A stretch of DNA of 64,000 nucleotides from Pyxidicoccus parkwaysis (lineage in GTDB: Bacteria; Myxococcota; Myxococcia; Myxococcales; Myxococcaceae): NCBI RefSeq assembly GCF_017301735.1, contig NZ_CP071090.1:3214001-3278000 (forward strand), read 5' to 3'. The position numbers and the translations under genes are program-made. The notes beneath the pieces were generated by a model. The model was not told where the DNA came from. It saw only the letters and a list, made by a program, of their open reading frames with translations, and did no database searches. Positions 46,186 to 55,219 of the stretch are shown in pieces. Position 1 is the stretch's first letter. Every line of letters starts with the position of its first letter.

Positions 46186-48795
46186 ATGAGCCCCTCACCT
46201 CGCTTTCCATCGCTGCTCGGCCCCGCCTGCGCGCTGCTGCTGGCCCTGGCCGGCTGCGCATCGGGTGACGAGATGGACCCGGGCATCCGGCAGGACACCC
46301 CGCCGCAGCGCACGTGCGCGGTGGACCAGGACTGTCCGAGCGCGGCCTTCTTCTTCTGCGACACCGCTGTCGCGCGCTGTGCGCCCGCGTGCCGCACCCC
46401 CGACGACTGTCGCGCGGCAAGGCGCGGTGAGTACGCGCTGCCCGAGTGCGACAGCTCGCCGCTGGGCTGCCAGTGCGACTTCAACCGCTGTCTGCCGGGC
46501 GTCTGCGCGGCGGACTCGGATTGTCCTGGCGAGAAGGTGTGCCGGGACGGCGCCTGCGTGAATCCTCCCGACGTGCATGAGGCGGACGCGTGCGAGGTGA
46601 CCCCGGACGTCGTCGTGGGGCGCCCGGGCATGTCCGTCGCCTTCACCGTGTGGGCTCGCACGCGCGAGGGTGCGCCGCTGGTGCCTCACGCGGGCGCGAC
46701 GTGGCGCTCGCTCGCGCCGGCCGTGGCGGGCGAGGGCACGGGGCTGAGCGCCACCTTCGTCCTCGGCGTGCCGGGCGAAGAGCGCGACGCGGTGGAGGCC
46801 CGCGTGGGCAGCGCGACCTGCCGCGCCCGCGTCACCGTGCTGCCGGCGGACGTGCCAGTCGGGGGCGTGCGTGTGCTGGTGGTGGATGAGCTCACCGGAC
46901 GCCCGGTGCCCCTGGCCACCGTGGCGGCGTCCTCGCTGTTGGGCAGCGTGACGGCCAGCACGGTGACGGGCCCCCAGGGCGCCGCGTGGGTGGCGGCCGT
47001 GGGCGAGGTGGGCCTGTCCGTCTTCCACCCGGACTACGGCTACCTCACGCTGGCGCGCCATGACGCCACGGCCGCGCGCGACGTGCGCGTGGCGCTGCGG
47101 CGCAACCCGCTGGACCGCGCGGGCGGCGTGGCCGGCACCTTCAACCGGGGCACCGAGCCGGAGGCGTCCGCCCAGTCGCTGCGGCTGGGCGTGGCGGGCC
47201 TGTCCGTGCCGGGGCTGCCCGCGGAGCTGTCGCCCGAGGCGCTGCTGGGGCCGGAGCGCGAGGTGGAGGTGAGCATCGGCACCAGCCGGCGGCGGCTGAA
47301 GCTGCCCTCGGGCGCGGGCGTGTGGCTGGCCGGCTCGTCCGCCATGTCGGTGCGCGCGCCCGGCGTGGCCGGCGTCTGTGACGAGTCTCCGGACGGCGAG
47401 CTGGAGCCGGAGGCCGCGGTGCGCGCGGGCGCGTGTGGCACCCGCGCCGCGTGGGCGCTGCAGGGCGAGTTGCCGCTGCGCGAGCTGCCGCTGAACGCGC
47501 TGGAGCCGGGGACGGACCCGTTGCTGCTCCTGGGCCACATGGTGCCGGGCTCGCCGCGCTTCACCTCGACGGTGCGGCGCGACACGCGCTTCTCCCTCGC
47601 GCCCACGCCCGTTGGCGCCAGCGGGACGCCGGACCTGGACGCCGTGAAGTACTCGCAGGACGTGTCCTTCGAGGAGGGCGGCGTGCGGCTGGCCTTCCCC
47701 TTCGCCGTGCGCGTGCCGGAGTTGCCGCGCTACCGAGGCGCCTACCTGGACCGTGCCTACGTGCTGGCCACGGTGGCCGCGCCGGGCCGGGGCCTGGTGC
47801 CGCTGGGCCTGGGCGGCGCGCCGAACGTGTCCCCCGCGGACCCCAACACGGACAAGGACGCGCGGCTGTCCGACGCGGGGCTGGTGCTGGTGCGCATGGC
47901 CCCCGCGCATGGCGGCCTGGAGGGACAGCCGTACCGGCTCGTGGTGGCCGCCACCTCCGGCACCGCGCGCGACGACGCGTCCTCGGCCGTGGCCACCACC
48001 ACGCTGGTGGCGGACCTGCCGGCGCTCGACTTCGACCCGACGGGCAGCAGGCCCGTGGACCTGCACGCGGGCTTCCTCGCCATCCCCGAGGGTGCCCGCT
48101 ACAACTTCGACCCCGCGGCGTACCAGGGGCTCGCGGGCCGTCAGTTCCTCGCCGACGTGGACACGCGCGCCAGCCTGGTGCGCGTCGTCTTCACCGACCG
48201 GGCCGGCCGCCGTTGGACGGTGCTCGCGGACCCGGACCAGGTCCGCGAGGGCCTCCGCGTGCCCCTCCCGCCGGCCACCGTCGCGGACCGCACGTACTGG
48301 GGTGACGCCACAGGCTCGCGCGCGCGGCTCCAGGTGGAGGTACTCACCGTGGGCGGCTTCACGGCGAAGGACAGGCTCGGCCCCTCGCGCCTCGCCGCGG
48401 CGGATGGCCCGGGGCTGGAGCACACGGGGACGCTGACGCGCGCCGTGTCCTCGCTGGATGTGGGGCGCCCTGCGGTGACGTGGTTGTTCCCGGAGCTGGA
48501 GGGCCAGCGGCTCATTCGCGGAAGCGCCGTGCGCGTGCGTGTCACGGGCTTCCGGGTGGGCAGTGGCACTGGAGCGGACGGCCATGTGCGCCTGTCGCTT
48601 CAAGGGGGCTCCGGCTGCGCCGGCACCGTGCTGCTCGGTGACGAGGACGTGTCGCAGGGGCAGGGCGAGGTGGAGCTGAGGCTCCCGGTTGCCTGCTCGG
48701 GCACCGGCGTGACGCTGACGGCGGAGCTGGCCGACACCGAGGGACGGCCCCTGCGCCCGCCCGTCGCCGCCGTGCGCGGTGTGGACATCCCCTGA
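46186..48795 (+). CDS. Large cysteine-rich lipoprotein of unknown function
   Basis: From ATG 46186 the product has 869 residues. The lipobox is LALAGC. The next 140 residues hold about 17 cysteines in a repeated CxxDxDC pattern (CAVDQDC, CRTPDDC, CAADSDC), a disulfide-rich module common in secreted myxobacterial proteins. The remainder is beta-sandwich-like and includes a carboxypeptidase-regulatory-like stretch (VLVVDELTGRPVPLATV). No catalytic motif is seen. Probably an outer surface protein. Its neighbours share no obvious function. Confidence 0.85.
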   Translation: MSPSPRFPSLLGPACALLLALAGCASGDEMDPGIRQDTPPQRTCAVDQDCPSAAFFFCDTAVARCAPACRTPDDCRAARRGEYALPECDSSPLGCQCDFNRCLPGVCAADSDCPGEKVCRDGACVNPPDVHEADACEVTPDVVVGRPGMSVAFTVWARTREGAPLVPHAGATWRSLAPAVAGEGTGLSATFVLGVPGEERDAVEARVGSATCRARVTVLPADVPVGGVRVLVVDELTGRPVPLATVAASSLLGSVTASTVTGPQGAAWVAAVGEVGLSVFHPDYGYLTLARHDATAARDVRVALRRNPLDRAGGVAGTFNRGTEPEASAQSLRLGVAGLSVPGLPAELSPEALLGPEREVEVSIGTSRRRLKLPSGAGVWLAGSSAMSVRAPGVAGVCDESPDGELEPEAAVRAGACGTRAAWALQGELPLRELPLNALEPGTDPLLLLGHMVPGSPRFTSTVRRDTRFSLAPTPVGASGTPDLDAVKYSQDVSFEEGGVRLAFPFAVRVPELPRYRGAYLDRAYVLATVAAPGRGLVPLGLGGAPNVSPADPNTDKDARLSDAGLVLVRMAPAHGGLEGQPYRLVVAATSGTARDDASSAVATTTLVADLPALDFDPTGSRPVDLHAGFLAIPEGARYNFDPAAYQGLAGRQFLADVDTRASLVRVVFTDRAGRRWTVLADPDQVREGLRVPLPPATVADRTYWGDATGSRARLQVEVLTVGGFTAKDRLGPSRLAAADGPGLEHTGTLTRAVSSLDVGRPAVTWLFPELEGQRLIRGSAVRVRVTGFRVGSGTGADGHVRLSLQGGSGCAGTVLLGDEDVSQGQGEVELRLPVACSGTGVTLTAELADTEGRPLRPPVAAVRGVDIP

Positions 48796-48912
48796 CGGGG
48801 TAGGGCGTGGTAGGTCGCCTCTGCACTCACGGGACGGTTCCGCCCGGACTCCCGTGTCCGACTCGCTTTCGTGATTTACCGGGTGGTAGCGTTGAGCTGT
48901 TCGGGAGGCACG

Positions 48913-49788
48913 GTGCAGAAGGAGACGGTCGTCACGGTCATCTCGAAGATCTCCGACCGGCCGGTCAACCTCGACGCGGCGCTGGTGGTGATCTACGGGT
49001 TGGATTTGGGGCGGAAGTTCGACCTCACGCGCGAGGAGACGCTCATCGGGCGCTCTTCCAAGGCGGACATCCAGATCGACCAGGAGTCGGTGAGCCGCAA
49101 CCACGCGGGCATCACCAACACGCGCGAGGGCGTGCGCATCCGTGACCTGGGTTCCACCAACGGCACGTTCATCAACGACGACCTGGTGGAGGGCACCTGC
49201 AGCCTGCGCAACGGCGACCTGGTGAAGATTGGCCGCACCATCTTCAAGTTCATCGCCGGCGGCAACATCGAGGCGGCGTACCACGATGAGATCTACCGGC
49301 TGACCACCATGGACGGCCTGACGCAGATCTACAACCGCCGCTACTTCGACGAGCAGCTGGACCGCGAGCTCTCACGCAGCCGGCGCTACGAGCGCGTGCT
49401 GTCGATGGTGCTGCTGGACATCGACTTCTTCAAGAAGGTGAACGACACCTTCGGTCACCTGGCGGGTGACTCGGTGTTGAAGCAGCTCGCGTCCACGGTG
49501 CGCACGAAGATTCGCCGCGAGGACGTCTTCGCCCGCTACGGCGGCGAGGAGTTCGCCATCCTCCTGCCGGAGGTCGCGCTGGGCGGCACGCGGCAGCTCG
49601 CGGAGAAGGTGCGGCGGCTGGTGGAGAAGCAGCGCTTCGAGTTCGACAAGCAGCACATCCCCGTCACCGTGTCCGTGGGCATCGCCACGCTGGAGCCGCA
49701 GCACCGCGAGGCCGGAGACCTGGTGCGCACGGCGGACGAGCGGCTGTACGAGGCGAAGTCCTCGGGCCGCAACCGCGTGGTGGGCTGA
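48913..49788 (+). CDS. FHA-GGDEF diguanylate cyclase
   Basis: GTG 48913 with GGGAGG upstream gives 291 residues. The FHA domain (about 25-100) has [17 protein letters not shown] and [10 protein letters not shown], the phosphothreonine-binding loops. The GGDEF domain has GGEEF (210-214), so cyclic di-GMP synthesis is expected. An RxxD I site (Arg201-Asp204), five residues before it, implies product inhibition. FHA control suggests that a Ser/Thr kinase feeds it; several are encoded in this window, but none is adjacent. Confidence 0.95.
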   Translation: MQKETVVTVISKISDRPVNLDAALVVIYGLDLGRKFDLTREETLIGRSSKADIQIDQESVSRNHAGITNTREGVRIRDLGSTNGTFINDDLVEGTCSLRNGDLVKIGRTIFKFIAGGNIEAAYHDEIYRLTTMDGLTQIYNRRYFDEQLDRELSRSRRYERVLSMVLLDIDFFKKVNDTFGHLAGDSVLKQLASTVRTKIRREDVFARYGGEEFAILLPEVALGGTRQLAEKVRRLVEKQRFEFDKQHIPVTVSVGIATLEPQHREAGDLVRTADERLYEAKSSGRNRVVG

Positions 49789-49900
49789 GCGCCGCCCGCG
49801 CGGCGCCCCGCGTGCACTGAGCCCGCGCGAAGCTGGAGCGCCGCCCGCGGGGTGCCCCGAGAGCGCTCAGCCCGCGAAGACGGAGCGCCGCTCGCGCAGG
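49787..49900. repeat. Imperfect tandem repeat of about 48 bases at a convergent gene junction
   Basis: Units beginning GAGCGCCGC start at 49787, 49836 and 49883. The third lies inside the 3' end of the acyltransferase gene, and each carries a version of that gene's last codons (CCCGCG-AAG type end). It looks like local tandem duplication of the acyltransferase 3' end. Confidence 0.55.
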
Positions 49901-52077
49901 AGCGACTGGAGCATGCCCATGATGGACTCGCGGGTGCGCTCGGTGAGGCGCTGCACCTCTCCCAGGTCGTCCGCGGCCTCGGGTGACAGGCCCTCCATGC
50001 CGACGGGCTCACCGAAGCGGATGCTCCACTTGGCGGGCAGGGGCAGGGGGCCCAGCGGCGTGAGCGGCACGTAGGGCAGGCCGAGGAAGGACGCGGGGAG
50101 CCGGCCCAGCAGCGGCGACGTCTCCTCCGCGCCGACGATGGCCACCGGGACGATGGGCGCTCCCGTGCGCAGCGCCAGCTTCACGAAGCCGCCGCGCCCG
50201 AAGCGCTTGAGGCGGTAGCGCTCCGCGAAGGGCTTGCTGAGGGCCTGGTAGCCCTCGGGGAAGACCACCAGCGGGCGGTGCTCGTCGAGCAGCCGCAGCG
50301 CGTTCTCTGGGCAGGCCCGCACCGCGCCGAGGCGGTTGAAGAGCGTGCCCAGCACCGGCGCGTGGAAGACCTGGTCCTCCACCAGCCACCGCGGCTCGCG
50401 CAGGTCGGGACGCTCGCGGGTGATGGCCAGCGACATGACGAGCCCGTCGTAGGGCAGGGCGCCCGAGTGGTTGGCCACCAGGATGGCCGCGCCCCGAGGC
50501 ACCTGGTCCGCGCCCGTCACCGACACACGCCAGTATTGCGAGTAGAGGAACTCCAGCACCGGGTCCAGGCGCTCCACCAGCGACGGGTCCTTGCCGTACT
50601 CGTCGATGGTGGCGCCGCCGCCCGCGCCCAGTCCGGCGCGCAGCGCGTCCATCAGCCCGTTCACCGCGCCCATCGCCCGGCCGAGTCCCTGGCTCGCCAG
50701 CGCCTGACCGGCGATGTCCCGCGCGAGCGCCAGCACTCCGGCCGCGCGCTGTGCGAGGGGCCGCGCGGCTTCGGGCTCGCGGATCTGCTCCGTGAAGAAC
50801 GGCTCGCGCGGGCCGCCCTCGGAGTCGGACGGAGGCACCAGCGTCAGCGGCGGGTTGCGCCGGCCCAGCGGCAGCTCGTCGCGCGTCGCGTCCGGCACCT
50901 CGACCTCGGGCTCCAGCGTCGAGGCGTCGCGCTCCTCGGGGTCCTGCACCGAGAGCGTCACGGAGAGCTCCAGTCCGGACGTGTCGTAGGTGGACTCCTC
51001 TTCGTCCTCGTCGTCTTCGCCGGGGCCGAAGCCTCCCTCGGCCTCGGCTTCGAGGTCGTAGCCCGTGCCGTCCTCGCCCTCGTCGGAGTCGGCGGCGCGC
51101 TCCTCCAGGTCCTCGTCGTCGCTGGCGGTGAAGGTGGGCGGCTGCGTGCCGGCGTGGCGGTCGAGGACCTCGGCCACGGCGACCTCGGCGGCGGCCTCGG
51201 CGACCTGTGCGGCCACGGCGGCGGCGAGTTCGCGCTCACGCTCCGGGCGCTGCGAGGGCGGGCTGTGGTCGAGCACCTGCTCCACCGCGGCCTCGGCCAG
51301 CTCGGTGGCGAGCTCGGTGGCAATCAGCCGGTCCACTTCCTGTTCCTGACCGGGCCGGCGCTCCAGCGCTTCGTCCACCGCGACCTTCGCAGTGGCCTCG
51401 GCCACCTCGGCGGCGAGCGCCCCCGCGAGCGCGTGGTCCACCTCGCGCTGCCGGTCCGTGCGCGCGCCCACTTCATCCGCCACCACCGGCTTGCGGGGCG
51501 GAGACGGCCTGCGCGGAGCGACGGGCGCGGCGGGCTCACGCAGCGGAAGCCCCGCGTCGTCTTCCACGGGTGCGGCGTGGGTGGGCCCCGCTCCGGGCCG
51601 CTGCTGCTCGTGCGTGTCGAGGCTCGCGGGGGCGCGCGGCGTGGCGCCGGACTCTTCCCGCTCCGGGGGCCGCTGGGCGCGTCCATTGGCCCGCTGCCCG
51701 CGCGCGGAGCTGGAGGCGGAGGCCGCCGAATCCCCCGGCCCGTGGGCGGCGTGCTCCTTCTGGCCCCTGCCCGCCGAGCCCCCGGCCTTCGCGGCCCTGG
51801 CACTCGCGGCCTTCGCCTCCACCGGCTGCTTTCCGGTGTTTGCCGTGGACGCCTTCGGAGGCGCCGCACCGGCGCTGGCCTTCGTCGCCGACGCCTTCGC
51901 GGATGCCGACTTCGCGCCCGACTTTCCACGCGCGGATGCCTTCGGCGCGGGAGCCTTCTTCGCGGCGGCCTTGCGCGCGGGCGTTGCCTCCGCGTCCGTG
52001 GCCTCCTTCGCCCCGTTGCCCGTGCGCGATGCGGCGCCACGCTGGAAGGGGTCGTTCCCGAGGACTCCCTTGGCCAT
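49867..52077 (-). CDS. Acyltransferase (PlsC-like) fused to long low-complexity N-terminus
   Basis: The 736-residue product has three parts. Residues 1-110 are Ala/Lys-rich, like a histone H1 tail or the phasin-type tails. Residues about 220-340 hold three helical repeats of about 40 residues (xxExxxAAEVAEAxAEVAVxEVLDR pattern), then an acidic stretch. The C-terminal 280 residues form a lysophosphatidic-acid-type acyltransferase: NHSGALPYDG, then FPEGYQALSK. The NHxxxxD spacing is that of the NHSG(x)LPxDG subclass. The lipid substrate is not known. AGGAG of the preceding SDR gene end serves as ribosome site and the two genes are two bases apart. Confidence 0.88.
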   Translation of the reverse strand: MAKGVLGNDPFQRGAASRTGNGAKEATDAEATPARKAAAKKAPAPKASARGKSGAKSASAKASATKASAGAAPPKASTANTGKQPVEAKAASARAAKAGGSAGRGQKEHAAHGPGDSAASASSSARGQRANGRAQRPPEREESGATPRAPASLDTHEQQRPGAGPTHAAPVEDDAGLPLREPAAPVAPRRPSPPRKPVVADEVGARTDRQREVDHALAGALAAEVAEATAKVAVDEALERRPGQEQEVDRLIATELATELAEAAVEQVLDHSPPSQRPERERELAAAVAAQVAEAAAEVAVAEVLDRHAGTQPPTFTASDDEDLEERAADSDEGEDGTGYDLEAEAEGGFGPGEDDEDEEESTYDTSGLELSVTLSVQDPEERDASTLEPEVEVPDATRDELPLGRRNPPLTLVPPSDSEGGPREPFFTEQIREPEAARPLAQRAAGVLALARDIAGQALASQGLGRAMGAVNGLMDALRAGLGAGGGATIDEYGKDPSLVERLDPVLEFLYSQYWRVSVTGADQVPRGAAILVANHSGALPYDGLVMSLAITRERPDLREPRWLVEDQVFHAPVLGTLFNRLGAVRACPENALRLLDEHRPLVVFPEGYQALSKPFAERYRLKRFGRGGFVKLALRTGAPIVPVAIVGAEETSPLLGRLPASFLGLPYVPLTPLGPLPLPAKWSIRFGEPVGMEGLSPEAADDLGEVQRLTERTRESIMGMLQSLLRERRSVFAG

Positions 52078-52079
52078 GA

Positions 52080-53042
52080 CTAGCTCCTCTTCAGCGCCGC
52101 AGCGGCGTCCCTGACGTGGTGGTAGGGGATGAAGCCGAGCGCGGACTCGGCACGCTCGCCGTCCGCGACCCACGAGTAATGGATGTAGTCGAGCAGGGCC
52201 ATGGGCAACGTGCCGGCACCCACGACGTCCAGCGTGCGCAGCGCGGCCCGGAACAGCGGCCCTGGCAGGGGGAGCGGGCGGGCGCCCGCCTGTTGGATGA
52301 GCCCGGACAGCGGCAGCACACCCCGGCCCACGATGTTGAACTCGCCGGACGTCTGGGCGCGCAGCGCGAGGTGCAGCGCGCGCGAGGCGTCCTCCTCGTG
52401 CAGGCCCTGCCAGAGCGGGTCATACCCCATCAACGTCGGCACCACGCCGCGCTGGAGCAGGCGCGTCGCGGGGTTGTCCACCGAGGGACCGAGCACCGGT
52501 GCGAAGCGCAGCACCAGCACGCGCATGTCCGGGTGGCGCTCGCGGAAGGCGCGCACCTGGCCCTCCACCTCCACCTTGTCGGTGACGAAGCGGCTGCCCG
52601 GGCACCCCTGCAGCGGCGAGTCCTCGCGCATGAGCGCCGGGTTGTTCCCACGCGCTCCATACACGGCCGTCATCGACGGGACGACGAGCCGCGGAATCCG
52701 AGCGCGCCCCGCCGCCGTCAGCACGTTCATGGTGCCGATGACTTCCAGTTCGTGCGCCAGCGAGCCGTTGCGGATGGGCCCGAAGAGGAAGGCCAGGTGG
52801 TAGAGCGCGTCCACGGGCCGGTCGGTGAGCGCGTCGGTCAGGTCGCCCTCCGCGTCGTACCGGGTGAGGTCCACGCGGTGGTACTCCACCTTGTCTCCCT
52901 CGGGACGTGCCACGTCCAATACGAGGATGCTCTCCACCTCCGGGTCGCGCTCCAGCCGATGCAGCAGCAGCTTTCCGTAGTCTCCGCTCGCGCCAGTCAC
53001 TGCGACGCGCAGCCGCCCCTTGCCTGGTCGTGACACGTCCAT
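52080..53042 (-). CDS. NAD-dependent epimerase/SDR-like protein, catalytic Tyr replaced
   Basis: The 320-residue product has an N-terminal GASGDYGKL dinucleotide motif and the extended-SDR layout (LYHLAFLFGPIRNGS, then VPSMTAVYGARG). The usual YxxxK reads FVTDK (Phe152, Lys156), so the catalytic tyrosine is absent. Such changes occur in atypical SDRs that bind cofactor but may not reduce. It is two bases upstream of the acyltransferase gene, so the two are likely cotranscribed. Confidence 0.88.
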   Translation of the reverse strand: MDVSRPGKGRLRVAVTGASGDYGKLLLHRLERDPEVESILVLDVARPEGDKVEYHRVDLTRYDAEGDLTDALTDRPVDALYHLAFLFGPIRNGSLAHELEVIGTMNVLTAAGRARIPRLVVPSMTAVYGARGNNPALMREDSPLQGCPGSRFVTDKVEVEGQVRAFRERHPDMRVLVLRFAPVLGPSVDNPATRLLQRGVVPTLMGYDPLWQGLHEEDASRALHLALRAQTSGEFNIVGRGVLPLSGLIQQAGARPLPLPGPLFRAALRTLDVVGAGTLPMALLDYIHYSWVADGERAESALGFIPYHHVRDAAAALKRS

Positions 53043-53144
53043 TCGCGGTGGCGGGTGTTAGCCCAGCCGCTCGGGAATGTCAGCCATTGCCGGTGCTGTC
53101 GCGCTTTACAACGTCGTCCCGGTGGCGGAGGGTGAACGAAAGCC

Positions 53145-55013
53145 ATGGCTCGCATCGCCCGTCTCAGTGACGTCCTCATCAACAAGATTGCCGCCGGTGA
53201 GGTGGTGGAGCGCCCCGCCTCCGTGGTGAAGGAGCTGGTGGAGAACTCGCTCGATGCAGAGGCGAGCACCATCCGCGTCGAGCTGGAGGGCGGCGGCGTG
53301 GACCGCATCATCGTCTCCGACGACGGGCACGGCATGGGCCGGCAGGACGCCATCGCCTGTCTGGAGCGTCACGCCACCAGCAAGCTGCGTGAGCTGGATG
53401 ACCTCTTCCACATCCACTCCATGGGCTTCCGGGGCGAGGCCATTCCGGCGATTGCTTCCGTCTCGCGCTTCACACTCCACACCGCCGAGGTGGGCGCGGA
53501 CGTCGGCACGCGCATCACGGTGGAGGGTGGGGCGCCACCGTTGGTGGAGGACGCACCGCCGCGCACCGGCACCGTCATCACCATCGAGGACCTGTTCTTC
53601 AACGTGCCCGCGAGAAGAAAGTTCCTGCGTCGCGGTGACACCGAGCTGAAGCACGCGGAGGAGGCGGTGGTTCGCCTGGCGCTGGCGTACCCGGAGGTGG
53701 GCTTCTTCGCCAAGCACGAGGGCGGCACGCTCTTCTCCAGCGCGGCCTGTCCGGATGACCCGCGCGAGCGCATCGCCGCGGCGCTGGGCCCCACCGCGCA
53801 CCCGCACCTGTTCCCGGTGGAGGAGCGGCGGCTGGGCGTCTCTGTCACCGGCTATGCCGCGTCACCTGAATTCACCTTCAACAACGCGCGAGGCCTCTAC
53901 ACATACGTCAACCGGCGCTTCGTGCGGGACAGGGGCCTCATCGGCACCATCCAGCGCGCGTACCAGGACTTCCTCGCGGCGGGCCGGCAGCCGGTGGTGG
54001 TGCTCCACATCGACGTGGACCCGGTGGCGGTGGACGTCAACGTGCACCCGCAGAAGCTGGAGGTCCGCTTCTCCGACGCGCGCGGTGTGCAGGAGGCGAT
54101 CACCGCCGCGCTCACCCGCATGCTGCGCGCCGCCCCATGGCTGGGGGCCGCCGCGGATGCGAATGCCCAGCAGGCCGCGCAGCCTCGCGAGGCCGCGCAC
54201 TACGCGCTCGCCGTGGAGCGCTTCCTCACCCGCGCCCAGGAGGCCACGTGGGGCGCGCCGCTGCCCACCGCCATGGACGCGCCGGGCGCACCGTCCACGC
54301 CGCCTCGCGCGCCCCTGGGGCCACTGCCGACGGGGGTCCGTCCTCCGGCGGCGCTGCCGTTCGCTCCGGGAGCGGGGCAGGCGCCCGCCTTCGGTCAGGC
54401 ACAGCCCCAGCTCAACGAGGCTCCGCCGCCCGGCTACTTCGCGGCGCTCAAGCCCATGGGCATGCTGGGCGGGTGCTTCCACGTCTGCGAGGGCCCGGGC
54501 GGCACGCTGGTGGTGTTGGACCCGCACGCCGCGCTGGAGCGAGCGCGCCTCAACGGCTACCTGAACGCGCTGAAGGACGAGAAGCCCCCTCCGGCGCCGT
54601 CGCTGTTCGGCACCACGCTGGAGCTGCCGCTGCCGGCCGCGAAGGCCCTGGTGGAGGGGCGTGAGGCACTGTCCCGGCTGGGCTTCGACGTGGAGCCCTT
54701 CGGCGGCACCACGGTGGCGCTGAAGACGGCGCCGCCGGGGCTGGAGGGCGTGGACGCGCGCTCGCTGCTGGAGGCGCTGGCGCGCGCGCTGCCGCCCAAG
54801 GGCGCCACGCTGGACGCGGTGTCGCTCGCGGAGGCGGTGCGGGTGATGGCCTGCCACGCCGCGCGCCGCGCCAGTGCCACGCCGCTCACCGACGCGCAGC
54901 TGCGCGCACTGCTCGGTGAATTGGACCGCGCGGACTTCCACCCCACCTGCATCCACGGCACGGTGGTGGTGCTGGAGATGCCGCTCCTGGAGCTGGAGCG
55001 CCGCGCCCGCTGA
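53145..55013 (+). CDS. mutL: DNA mismatch repair protein MutL
   Basis: The 622-residue product has an N-terminal GHKL ATPase (ENSLDAEA, DDGHGM, GFRGEA) and a Pro-rich linker, then the C-terminal dimerisation domain. MutL couples MutS recognition to strand cutting. In endonuclease-type MutL the metal site is DQHAxxExxxxE; here it reads DPHAALERARLN (459-470), so the last Glu is Asn. The ACHxAxR-type box appears as ACHAARR and CPHGRP as CIHGTV. mutS is not in the window. Confidence 0.96.
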   Translation: MARIARLSDVLINKIAAGEVVERPASVVKELVENSLDAEASTIRVELEGGGVDRIIVSDDGHGMGRQDAIACLERHATSKLRELDDLFHIHSMGFRGEAIPAIASVSRFTLHTAEVGADVGTRITVEGGAPPLVEDAPPRTGTVITIEDLFFNVPARRKFLRRGDTELKHAEEAVVRLALAYPEVGFFAKHEGGTLFSSAACPDDPRERIAAALGPTAHPHLFPVEERRLGVSVTGYAASPEFTFNNARGLYTYVNRRFVRDRGLIGTIQRAYQDFLAAGRQPVVVLHIDVDPVAVDVNVHPQKLEVRFSDARGVQEAITAALTRMLRAAPWLGAAADANAQQAAQPREAAHYALAVERFLTRAQEATWGAPLPTAMDAPGAPSTPPRAPLGPLPTGVRPPAALPFAPGAGQAPAFGQAQPQLNEAPPPGYFAALKPMGMLGGCFHVCEGPGGTLVVLDPHAALERARLNGYLNALKDEKPPPAPSLFGTTLELPLPAAKALVEGREALSRLGFDVEPFGGTTVALKTAPPGLEGVDARSLLEALARALPPKGATLDAVSLAEAVRVMACHAARRASATPLTDAQLRALLGELDRADFHPTCIHGTVVVLEMPLLELERRAR

Positions 55014-55139
55014 GTCTCCCAGCGTCGGCCTGGCTTCGAGCCGGGTCCATGTCCGGAGCTGGGACGGGGAGGTCCCGCTCGCGGTCATCCTCTCGCGACC
55101 GCACCCTGGGTTTTCGTGCTGTTGCCGGGCGTGCACACC

Positions 55140-55156
55140 CTGGCACAGGGATTGCT
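55140..55156 (+). promoter_or_regulatory. Sigma-54 (-24/-12) promoter
   Basis: TGGCACA-GGGA-TTGCT at 55141-55156 matches the sigma-54 consensus TGGCACG-N4-TTGCW at all core positions, with 10 bases between the invariant GG (55142-55143) and GC (55154-55155). It lies 64 bases before the serine hydrolase start. An enhancer-binding activator is required; two are encoded in this window. Confidence 0.8.
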
Positions 55157-55219
55157 GTTGCAATCGCGTCCCAGAATCCATTCCCGCAGGGGGGCAGTGA
55201 CGGGAAGAGGGCCCATCCC

